A stretch of DNA of 64,000 bases from Anthonomus grandis grandis (Eukaryota; Arthropoda; Insecta; Coleoptera; Curculionidae), in assembly GCF_022605725.1 (NCBI RefSeq), contig NC_065557.1:22385256-22449255 (forward strand), given 5' to 3'. The notes under the pieces were generated by a model. The model did not search any database. It was not told the origin of the DNA and saw nothing but the letters and a program-made list of their open reading frames with translations. Of this stretch, positions 45,757 through 55,570 are shown one piece after another; within the stretch, counting starts at the first letter, position 1; every line of letters begins with the position of its first letter. Made by a program: the position numbers and the translations under genes.

Positions 45757-46486
45757 TATAATATTTGGTACTTAATGAACCTATACGAATTGCGGGCAAC
45801 TCATCTGCTTCAATTGATCGAATTTTTATTTCCAAGCTCTTAAAACTGAACTCTGTGGGAGCTTTGAATGCTGATACTATTTCCTCCGCCTTAAATAATT
45901 TCCTACCGTTGCTTTCTAATTTTAACGCCTTACAGTTCCATACAGAAGATATAGATTAATAAATATTCTTAATTCTTTTATTATCCAATTATTCGATAAA
46001 CATGCACCAGTAAGAATTAAAAAGGTTACAAAGCCAAAAGCAGATTGGTTGCCAGGGAACGTGAAAATGCTAATGCATGATAGAGATAAAGCTTTACAAA
46101 AGTATAAACTATTCAAAAATAATGATGAATGGAAAAATTATAAACAGCTACGCAATTTGACTGTTGCGCTTATTAGGAGGAAAAAACAGCAATACTTAAG
46201 TATTATTTCAGCTCAAAACAATCCTCGCAAAACTTGGGATGCCTTAAATAATCTGAAAGTTATTGCAACAAAACGCGCACTAATCTACCCCTACATCTTT
46301 TAGATCCCAACCTTATTAATAATAATTTTTCATATTTGAACAGTCTTCCTAAATTTAGAAGTAATTTTTTTCAAACATCGTTTGCTTTTACCTCATTTTC
46401 TCTTTTAAACCAGTTGCCACTAGAGTTTAAAAGTTTTAATGTTTTAAAGTTTAATTATAAGCTTAAAACAGTGCTTCTTTTAAATC

Positions 46487-49400
46487 CTTAGAACATTGAA
46501 AGGCTAGAATTAGTAAACAACAACTTTGTTTGAGTCCAACATGTGCACAGGGGCAAGAGGGGTGTTTTATTTACAAACATATGTGCCGATTCTCTGTTGT
46601 CAAGTCGACACAAATTTCCAACGGAGGAAATTTTTAGCTATATTTTAACAAACATTATAACGTTAATTTAACTTATTTCTGTTATATTTTATAGGAAAAT
46701 TTAAAATAAAAAGTATAAATACTACAATTAACCTATTTTAAGAATAAATATAATATCCTTAAGCAAAAAAAAAACAAAATTATTAACATTCTTATCCCTA
46801 AAACTGCTTCTAAAAAATTTGAAGCGACAACACCGGAGCTTAAGCGCCTAAACCATACGCGTTGTGTCATCTGTCAAACGGCTTTTTGTTTATATTCGGG
46901 ATTCGTGTATTTTCTTTAATTTTTGGTTTAAAAAGGAAAAAAGGCCACGTTTTAGTGTTTTTTTAAATTGCTAGGATGGCAAAAACTTGTGTCGTTTGTG
47001 CCGCATCATGATAAAAACGTGATTCAAGCCGATCTTTTCACAAGTAAGTACCGATACTTTCATAACATCACATCATGGGGTAACCATTATCATAAACGTA
47101 GAATAGGGGATCTTATAGATATAAACCTAATAAAAATTTGAATGTGAAAGTGTGCGTAAAATACCAACATATTTATATTTTTAAATCTAAATATTTTTTT
47201 GAACATATTCATCTATTAATAGGCTATAAAAGATATAAAACTAGAATTTTGTCCCTGGTTTTATTACAGGATTTTATGTTTTTTTTGTTGTTTTGGCAGA
47301 AAAAATGCATAATACCTATGTACCTATCTATATATAGTTTGATATCTATGTATAAAGTTAATTTTGTCTTTCTTTAAAATTTATTCCATAATTTTTTTTT
47401 GTTTTACCTTATTGCAACTTACAATAATATATATAGTAATTGGCACCACATATTAATTTATTACTGTAATTTTTTTCTGCTTTTTGATTAAATATCAAAT
47501 ACTTATTATAGATTGCCCAATGATTATGCCCAAAGGGAACAATGGGTTTCATTAATGGAAATCAACACATTTAAAAAGAACATATTTTTTGTTCAGATCA
47601 CATCCTTAGAAGTGATTTCTTATATAAGGGAGATAATATTATCAGTAGCCAGACTTTATTAAAAAAATCAGCTCTACCTCAAAAGTAATTTTTTTAAATA
47701 TATTTTTCTAGTATATTTATAGGTATGAGTATATTTTTACCTTAGAATTATTGATAAAGGTTTGCATGCTTTTATTTACTACATTATGTAAGCTAAAAAA
47801 ACAACCTTTTAAAACTTGTGCTTGGGCTATGTTGTAAAACATACAGCTTCTTCACAAAAAGTATTAGTGTTACTCATATAAGATTTATTTATACCTAATA
47901 CTTATTAAATTAGGTATGTGTGTAAAACTATTTTTTTACTAGGATTTCTGATGCACTGGTTAAAAACACAGCAGCCAATAATTCAGTTAATTTACCAAGT
48001 GATTTACCCTTCAAAGCTACAGGGGTAGCTTTCCTGAAGAGTGCAAAAACTTCTTTAGCTTTCAAAATGGTATATAGTACAAACAGTGAAGCTAATATAG
48101 ACACGTATGGATAATTAAAATAGATTAATATTCTTGATACACCAAATTTTGTATAATTACAGATCATTCATCATCAACAATAACTGCATCTGAGAATTAT
48201 AGTTCTACAGTAACCGTGGAGTCTAGGTCAACAATTACTATTTCTCATCCAAGCCGTTTTTGTTTAACTGCTACACATTCCCTGACTCTGCCAAGGAAAA
48301 GGTATAAATACACTCAAAATAGACTACTAGTTTTATGCCTTGTATCATCCTATTCTATATATCTTATTTAAAAGTGATATGGTATTTTATTGTATTATAT
48401 TTGTTTAATTAAATGCAATTAATCAAATGTATGACATTACAAAGATTCTCTATAATACATTTTTTTAATTTTTTCTTTTTAATTTTGGTAATACTATATT
48501 TTTATGTATATTATTCTAGGGTAAAATCAAAATGATATCCTGAGGACCTAAGCACTGATGATTCCACCGTTTCAAGAGCTTAATCACTTGTCACCAGATT
48601 ATGGAAAAAAAATAAAGAAGAAAAAATTAAAATTCGAAGATTGCAACAAGCAAATTTGCGCCAAAGAAATTGAATTAGATGTCTCAAGTCATTATTAAAA
48701 TACTTACATGAAATAATAACATGATTTTATGGAAAAGCCCAACATACTACATATTTTATTTGACTTGTAAAAGCACTTGTTTGTATATTACTACTAATAA
48801 ACTCTCTAATCTAATCTATTGTACATAGTCTTTATTCTTAGCTTTGTTTTTTAGTATAAATTAATATGATATAATATTTGGTATTAGGTATTATATAGGT
48901 CACTATTAAATGTCTCAAAACCATTATACAGGCTAAATACTCATAATAAAAATCTTATAACCTACAAAAAACCTGCAACTCCTTCACAATTTGAACATCC
49001 TTGTAGTTTTAACTTTTTCCGCTGAAGCAATACTGTCCCTGAAAAAGTCAGCAGCTTGAAAAAGTCAGCAGCATAGAAGTATATATTATGTGATGTAAGT
49101 AAGTGATGTAAAACTGAGTTTTGTCCAATATAACAATAACAATAAAATTTTGCAAAATGTTAAAAATTTGTGTCTTAAAACATGATTTATTAAGAAATCT
49201 ATAATATTATATTAATAAAATATTTAATTTTCATAAAAATGCTTTGACAAAAATGCTGCCTTTCATTAGGACCTTCCTCTAATGAAGTCCATTAAAAAAA
49301 ACACATAAATAGCTCATAAATGGTAATATTACTTATACTCAAACTCTTTATTTATTAATTAATAAAAATTTATCAGGTAAATATCTGTTGACGACGTCAC

Positions 49401-49755
49401 TGGTAGAGAGTGCTTGTATCTGTGACATAAACAATGCAATCGAGCGGCGTTGCGATGCCATTACCGTTTTCTCGTTTCTTCGTACTTTATTTTCATTTAC
49501 TTAACTCATATTGACTTCGATATAGAGTATCTTATCAAATTTATTTTTAAAAAATGCTTGATATTTTTTTTATTAAAGGGGAGCAGTAGTATTGTTTTGT
49601 GCCTTCGGAAACAACTGAAAATTTTTATGATATTATAAAGTGATTTTTGCCTTTCCCCTATAAGCACTTGGCATCATTGCATCAGAGATGTTGCAAGCAA
49701 ACAAACCTGCCCATAGTTCCACGGCATGCTACTTCTAGCCTTTCAATGTTCTAAG
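46487..49755 (+). mobile_element. P-superfamily DNA transposon (copy C), full ends
   Basis: A perfect 23-bp terminal inverted repeat at 46487-46509 and 49733-49755 (starting CTTAGAACATTGAAAGGCTA) is flanked by an exact 8-bp duplication TTTAAATC (46479-46486 and 49756-49763). Eight-bp target duplications and a THAP-domain first protein segment are hallmarks of the P superfamily. Length is 3269 bp. It is inserted in the last codons of a non-LTR ORF2. Two shorter relatives lie at 780-1700 and 8828-12676. The catalytic half of the transposase is not found between 48.7 and 49.7 kb, so this copy too is internally deleted. Confidence 0.93.
46976..48724 (+). pseudogene. P-element THAP-domain and coiled-coil gene, five exons
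   Basis: Exon 1 (46976-47043) reads MAKTCVVCAAS, two stops, then KRDSSRSFHK and a GTAAGT donor. It carries the C-x2-C and the His of a THAP zinc finger. Exon 2 (47512-47684) joins in phase: LPNDYAQREQWVSLMEINTF, then, after a one-base slip in a T run, CSDHILRSDFLYKG and LLKKSALPQ. That is the Cys/His pair and the conserved end of THAP. Exon 3 (47943-48069) joins in phase: ISDALVKNTAANNSVNLPSD. Exon 4 (48163-48301) is Ser/Thr-rich and shows a one-base phase slip with exon 3. Exon 5 (48520-48724) joins in phase and encodes KEEKIKIRRLQQANLRQRN and LKSLLKYLHEI, the coiled coil that follows THAP in P transposases. It has several stops. No GTP-binding or RNase-H-like catalytic part is visible. Confidence 0.85.
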
Positions 49756-50183
49756 TTTAAATCAGTCACAAACTAATGAACATTGGCTGTTCTAATCGCT
49801 TATCTATTACGTGTACTTATGTCTCCTGCAGTTTTAAATTATAATTTATGTATTTTTTGATAAATATGGTTAATAATTTGTAATTTAATGTATGTCATGT
49901 TTCTGTTATCACCGCACTGTAACTCTTAATATATTTTATTATATTGAATCTTAAGGCTAACTTTGGTGTTGGAATTTTGAAAGTATGCTTGTCTCATAAA
50001 TTATTATAATTGTTAAGGCTCTCATGGGACCTATAGTACTTATAATAGTGTTTTGTTAAAGGAAACCAATTTTCTCATGTAATGTTATGGTTAAGTAGAA
50101 TAGCAAAATTTGCTAAACTTCGCCATATTGATATTTTTTATGTGTTACTTAATAAAGGCCACATTTATTTATTTATTTATTTA

Positions 50184-51149
50184 ATATATTAAAAATATAA
50201 AGTCAATAAAAATAATACATGATTAAAAATTAATAATGGAATTAAAAGTTTAAATAATTTATATTTTAGTAAAGAATAGGGTCGACAGTACTGTAAAAAT
50301 TATTGAAATTTTATAAAATCTTTTTGTTTTTAACAATTATTAAGTTTTTGGATGACGGATATGTAAGTGATATAGCTGATGATGATGTGATGGATGAGTA
50401 AGCGATGAAGGTCAACAAGAGTAGAGCAGAGATAAGGCTAAAAGAAAATTCTACTACAGAGGATGATAAGATTATAGTTCCACATCTATTCAATTTAGTA
50501 GAATTAATTATTAATAACTTATTTACTACTTTATTTAACAACACTAATAGAAGAAGAGATAAGTAGAATAACCTGAATCTTCAAATCGGGAGATAAACAA
50601 ATATAGGAAATTACAGACCAATCTTTATAGTAAACATGTAATAAATGATTGAAACAGTTTTATAACTATTTCTAAACATCTTTTGATAAAAAAATAGCAG
50701 TACACTTGCCAAGCGCTAAATTTGATTTATTTGTTAATTAGATTTTAGCAGCAATAAAATTGGTATAGCAGTATTTATAGCTCAAAATAAACCTTCGACT
50801 ATATCGATTAAGACTAATGATTAAAAGATGGATATTAAAGGGAAGGTATTTCCCAAATATATATTACATATAAGAAATAGCAATTTATCTAAAGCTATGT
50901 CTAAACTATAGGACCATTTGATGATCAACTTAATTTTAATATACGTACTTTAGAGACTACACTTATACGTACTTTACCGTACATGTGGCGTGCTTTAGAG
51001 ATGAGATACTATAAGGCCCATCTACAGCAAGTTTACTAGGTCTAATTGAAATCTAGGAGACAACAAGCTGATTGCAACAATTTGAGCCGATGGTGCTCGA
51101 TTAGTAAATAGGGCTAACCTCTTTACCCCAACGACAACTTAATAAATCA
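50184..51149. other. AT-rich sequence, nothing firm
   Basis: The stretch 50311-50560 has modest open frames but no recognisable domain. Some of 50600-51150 may be the 5' part of the Gypsy remnant that follows. Confidence 0.35.
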
Positions 51150-51722
51150 GTATAAATTGTATTATTGACGAAATTCGAGATCCAGATACTAACCACGGTC
51201 TAAGGATGGCTCACCGTAAAAGAATTTTTGAATCTTTGGCTAATTAGCTGAAGTTTTTCAAGCGATCAGAAGACAGATAAGACAAATCAGACCTTCAGAG
51301 AATGACCTTGACAACCGCTTAAAGAAGCTTGAGTAATTTTTGGCTAGAAACGAAGAGACCATTCCGCTATTGTTGCTGTTGAGTCTTGTTCATCGAGTCT
51401 TAACAGACTCGACGAACCAGAAAAACGATTAGAGGCGCAAGCTGGCTGGGTACTACCAAGCTCGACGTATAAAAATAAATCGGCTGCCACGTCCTGGACA
51501 GAGCTTGATAATACTGGGAAAAATATGTTGTCGTGAATATGATATGGTGGTGGACACAGGATCAAGTTATTCCATCAATCGCAGCAGCAGGATCCAAAAT
51601 TTCACCACTACCAAAGTTAAGCATTGTATCAGCGAATGGAAAAAGGATCTTTATAATTGGATTATACAAAGCTAAAGTCACGATTAGCTTAACAACATTC
51701 CAGCAGCCAGTATTAGTGACAG

Positions 51723-52337
51723 AAATTATAGATGACGTTATATTAGAAATAACTGTTATGAATACTCAGCTGTTTGAAATCGATGTATATAGCCGCATAT
51801 TGATGACGAAAATCTAAGAGGTTCTTATGCACCATCTACATAAAGATAATGAAGTGCTTGAGTCGTTAAGTTATCTAGGATATTACTATACCAGCCACTT
51901 CAGATGGTGCTTAATACCACAAGTGGAGGATAAGATGGAAAAACTGTTTTGATTGAGCTCATGGAAAACTGTAAAGTATATGGTCAAGCCATTCTTCTAG
52001 CAAAAATGTTATCCACCCAGAAGCAATCTACTGTTTTACTAGACTGCCCTTTGGACTCTATAATACTTTAGCCTTTGAAAGACTTATTGAAACTGTATTA
52101 CATAGAATGACTTGAAGATGCTTAGTTTATCTTGATGACGACAACAAAAATTGGAAACGATCAACTGACAAACACATGGAAGATGGTATTTAAGATGTTA
52201 ATTAGTTGATCATACTGTAAAGAAGCGTTCCAAGAGCCAAAAACAGCACTGTACACATCTTTAATTTAAACGTATTTGATTTTTGAACAAACTTTTATTT
52301 TGTATCCAGATGTAAGCAATGTTGGAATTACAGCATG
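51723..52337 (+). repeat. Direct duplication, copy 1 (Gypsy protease-RT segment)
   Basis: This segment recurs in the same orientation at 54465-55124 with few substitutions. It is the copy that sits within the Gypsy remnant in natural order. Confidence 0.9.
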
Positions 52338-53052
52338 ATATTATGGCGAGCTTATTTTAGTAAAAAGCTATCTATCAAAGCCAGACAAAAACAATTTTGT
52401 AACCAGACAAGAGCTATTTTCAGCAGCAAAGACTATTGAAGACTTTACTCAGCAGACTTTGACTAGCACCTCTGAAAATCAATATGCTCTTGTTGATATG
52501 AATTACTTTAGTAAGTGGCTCAAGGCTTATCCAATTTCAAATCAAGAAGCAATCACAGTAGTTGAAGTGCAGTTTTAGAACTGGATAGGCCAATTTAGTG
52601 TTCCCAGAGACATGCATTCAGGCCAAGGAACTTTGAGTAACAAGGATTCCAATAAGTATGCCAGTTACTAAAAATTCATAAGAATTGCATAACCCTCTAC
52701 ACCCTTAGTCTGATGGAATGAATAAAAGATTTAATTGGACTTTTGAAACGTATTTTAGAACTGTGGTAAACTCATTCCTATTAGCATAACGTTTTTCTAT
52801 GCACGAGTTTACTAAAAAAAGCCCGGCACGAGTTATCTGCGGTAATGAACTTTATTTGCCTTTGGACATTATTACTGGGATATCCGACAAAGCTGCAACC
52901 CTTAAGGAGTACGTTGACCATCCACAAGAGTGTTTGCAAATGAGCCATGAACGGACACAGGATAAACTTTACGAATCTAACAGAATAAAATCACATTATT
53001 AAATAAATGCGAATGTTATCGGTTTTAATTTTAAGTATCGAGTCTTGCTATA

Positions 53053-53502
53053 CAGTGCATCTCTAAACTGTCTCGCCCCCTCTTATCTTTTGAATGTATT
53101 TATTAAAAATTTGAAGTTTGGCACACATCATTACCAACTCAAATGCTACTTTTTGGTCCCTAGTTAATTTTGCAAAATTATAATAAAATTAAATAGAAAG
53201 CGGGGATATGCGATATGCGATTTTTTTTGTGTTTTTTTTTAGTTTTTTTTTTGTTTTTTGATATTGACAAAAAATACAAACAACACACCTACAAACAAAT
53301 TACACCTAAACAGGTGTAGCACAGGTGTAGTAATGAAACTAAAAATAAATTAAATGCAAAAAATATGATTTTGAAAGGCTGCCATTTTGCTATGGGTAAT
53401 GACTTAATATTCTAGGATGTTTTAGGTAGTATGCCAAATTTCAAATTTTTATATAAACGCATTCAAAAGATAAGAGAAGGGGGACCATTAAGAGCCGCAC
53501 TG
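53053..53502. mobile_element. MITE (mariner-type) inserted in Gypsy remnant A
   Basis: Inverted repeats of about 80 bp (53053-53133 and about 53425-53502) begin CAGTGCATC and CAGTGCGGC and share CTTATCTTTTGAATG. TA occurs on both sides (53051-53052, 53503-53504). Non-coding, with long T runs and CACCTGT words in the centre. Removing it rejoins the Gypsy reading RVLLY-NPRR. Confidence 0.85.
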
Positions 53503-53650
53503 TATAATCCACGGAGGACGAAGGGCAAGCTATCCAAGCAGAAGGATTGAGAAGGCGCATTTCATGTGGATGGTCACCTAAATCAACGATATAGTATACC
53601 GGATCCAGCGACGCGACTTCCGACGACGAAGAAGAAGACGAAGTTGTAAA

Positions 53651-54464
53651 CATTGTCCGGCTAGCGCCTTATCATGATTCAGTTGCCTCCTGAAGATATT
53701 AATTGATCGAGACGAATAAACATGATAAACATGAGAGGAGCAGTAGTATGAAACTGTAAATAAGTTCGTTATTCTAAATACGTTTTTGTACTATTTTGCT
53801 CTTCTTTTATGTTTATTTAGGGTTCTACGTTTATTTTATTATTTTTACCTATAGTGTTTAGGTTTTAGTAATTCGTCTTGTTTGAAAGCCCCATCTGGGT
53901 CCTAAATTAGGTTATTTAGATAATTGTATTGTAAATCCTGATAGTTTAAATTGCCTAGAATTTGTATTCTTGTTTGCTTTGTCTGTCAATATTCTATCAA
54001 AATTATTGGTTTCCAACGGCTAAAACAATGTAGAAACTTCTAAGCATTTGCAAAATGTTCCATGGGCCTTTAAAAGAGACCTCGTTTTGTGACATTTTAA
54101 TCAGTTTTGTTATTTACGTTAGAAACAATTAAACAACAGTCAATGCAAATAAGGTGGAAGTTTTGACGTTGGCAATAAAAGATAACCTTGACATAAAAGT
54201 GTATTCCTGGAATAAATGTGTTCCAGAAGGACAGTGTTCTTAATAAAAATTTCAATATTATTACTGACTTAATTATTCCTTTCAATAAGAAAAATCAATC
54301 TGCAATAATAATAATTTAATAATAAATATGGATGATATTAAATATAACTTTTATACGCAAAAAAATATATAAACATATTAATAATTCTTAATGATTAATA
54401 TATTCAATTAAAAAATATAATTTAAATATAAAAATGAAGATTACAAATACTTTTTTTATATTAA
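53651..54464. other. AT-rich sequence, possible 3' end of Gypsy remnant
   Basis: A purine-rich ATGAGAGGAGCAG at about 53731-53743 could be a relic polypurine tract before a 3' LTR, but no matching 5' LTR was found. Nothing else recognised. Confidence 0.3.
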
Positions 54465-55124
54465 AAATTATAGATGACGTTAGATTAGGATTAACTGTTA
54501 TGAATACTCAGCTGTTTGAAATCGATGTATATACCTGCATATTGATGACGAAAACCTAAGAGGTTCTTATGCACCATCTACATAAAGATAATGGAAGTGC
54601 TTGAGTCGTTAAGTTATCTAGGATATTACTATACCAGCCACTTCAGATGGTGCTTAATACCTTAATACCACAAGTGGAGGATAAGATGGAGAAACTGTTT
54701 TGATTGAGCTCATGGAAAACTGTAAAGTATATGATCAAGCCATTCTTCTAGCAAAAATGTTATCCACAATCTACTGTTTTACTAGATATGGTATTAAGTT
54801 CACAAGTTATAAGTCATTGACTATAAATTGCCCTTTAGACACTATAATACTTTAGCCTTTGAAAGACTTATTGAAGCTGTATTACATAGAATGACTTGAA
54901 GATGATGCTTAGTTTATCTTGATGACGACGACGAAAATTGGACACGATCAACTGGCAAACACATGGAGGATGGTATTTAAGATGGTACTTAGTTGATAAG
55001 ACTGTGAAGAAGCGTTCCAAGTGCCAAAAACAGCACTGTACACATCTCTAATTTAAACGTATTTGATTTTTGGACAAACTTTTATTTTGTATCCAGATGT
55101 AAGCAATGTTGGAATTACAGCATG
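54465..55124 (+). repeat. Direct duplication, copy 2 (Gypsy protease-RT segment)
   Basis: It repeats 51723-52337 almost base for base. Differences include an 8-bp tandem duplication (CTTAATAC, about 54657), a short deletion in the CACCCAGAAGCAATC stretch and an insertion of about 46 bp after TTTTACTAGA at 54787. It was probably a separate insertion of a related copy, or a local duplication. Confidence 0.9.
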
Positions 55125-55329
55125 TTATATTATCGAAAAACAAAAAAAATAGATTAACTTTAAATAAACTCGTCTATTCAAATCCATTAAAATTATTAGT
55201 TTTACAGCTTTAATTAGAATGATATAAAAAAAAACATATCTACTCCTCTACTATAAAAAACATTATATTAAAACATAATAAAATCTGAAGTTTTATGTAT
55301 TGAAATTTGAGTATGTCACCAATTTTACC

Positions 55330-55570
55330 TCGCTTAATCATTCATTCCCATAACCAAAAGCCTCATAAGCCTTTAGGCAGAACGAACCTGCAAGTTCCGA
55401 CAGCACCGCTGCTTAATTAATCAACCCCGGCTCACCATCCCTTTCAGCGACCAACAGCCTTTGGTGAATAGCAATCTACAAATTTCGGAAATAACGATGT
55501 TTAGTAAATCAACCGCGATTAATCATCTTCCAACCACCAACGGCTTTGAGAGATAGGGATAGGGACCATA
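55330..55570. repeat. Degenerate tandem array, unit about 90 bp
   Basis: Words recur at roughly 87-98-bp spacing in a GC-richer island: ACCAAAAGCCT (55352), ACCAACAGCCT (55450) and ACCAACGGCTT (55537). Similarly AATCAACCCCGG (about 55419) recurs as AATCAACCGCG (55507), and AATCATTCATTCCC (55336) as AATCATCTTCC (55521). About 2.5 units are visible. Confidence 0.55.

Larger units (their letters stand above)
43278..46486 (+). pseudogene. Non-LTR ORF2, endonuclease and C-terminus, RT deleted
   Basis: The endonuclease opens in the frame from 43278: MKIADLNIRFIFTGFNEF, VATETWLHS (catalytic Glu), RGRGGGLLVYVRSSF and YYISTYYRPPDSS. It is interrupted at 43821 by a DD41D element. It resumes at 45759 with NEPIRIAGNSSASIDRIFIS, then a linker open frame at 46049-46303 (LQKYKLFKNNDEWKNYKQLR, KTWDALNNLK). 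The sequence then jumps directly to the C-terminal end (LPKFRSNFFQTSFAFTSFSL, LPLEFKSFN) at about 46340-46486. The whole reverse transcriptase is missing. The P element interrupts the last codons. Confidence 0.75.
42240..50183 (+). mobile_element. Non-LTR retrotransposon carrying two nested DNA transposons
   Basis: ORF1 (42.25-42.93 kb), the endonuclease half of ORF2 (43.28-43.82 and 45.76-46.30 kb), the C-terminal end of ORF2 (46.32-46.49 kb) and a 3' UTR ending AATAAAGGCCACATTT with an ATTT-repeat tail at about 50162-50183 form one element in order. It is split by a DD41D element (43821-45756, at a TA) and a P element (46487-49755, with an 8-bp duplication). Without the insertions it would be only about 2.7 kb, because most of the reverse transcriptase is deleted near 46.30-46.32 kb. 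Confidence 0.8.
51150..53650 (+). mobile_element. Ty3/Gypsy retrotransposon remnant A
   Basis: Decayed gag-pol pieces occur in order without clear LTRs: a gag-like stretch (DPDTNHGLRMAHRKRIFESL, about 51170-51240), protease, reverse transcriptase, RNase H, integrase and the integrase C-terminal region to about 53650. A MITE lies at 53053-53502. Part of the protease-RT segment is duplicated downstream (54465-55124). No env-like frame was seen. Confidence 0.7.
51150..53650 (+). pseudogene. Gypsy pol: protease, RT, RNase H, integrase relics
   Basis: Recognisable phrases: VVDTGSSYSINR (aspartic protease centre, about 51550); FTRLPFGLYNTLAFERLIET, VLHRMT and CLVYLDD (RT palm with YLDD, about 52030-52145); FILYPDVSNVGITA (RNase H start); YALVDMNYFSKWLKAYPISN (integrase core with the first catalytic Asp, about 52490); PRDMHSGQGTL (second-Asp motif with the Asp lost, usually HSDQG); and an open piece at 52799-53002 with SPARVICGNELYLPLDIITG. 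After the MITE the C-terminal phrase NPRRTKGKLSKQKD follows on from RVLLY, as in the GPY/F-type end of Gypsy integrases. There are many stops. Confidence 0.75.

Noticed and set aside
47928..48167. 79-codon minus-strand open frame
   Set aside because: It overlaps exon 3 of the P-element THAP gene, whose splice phases fit on the plus strand.
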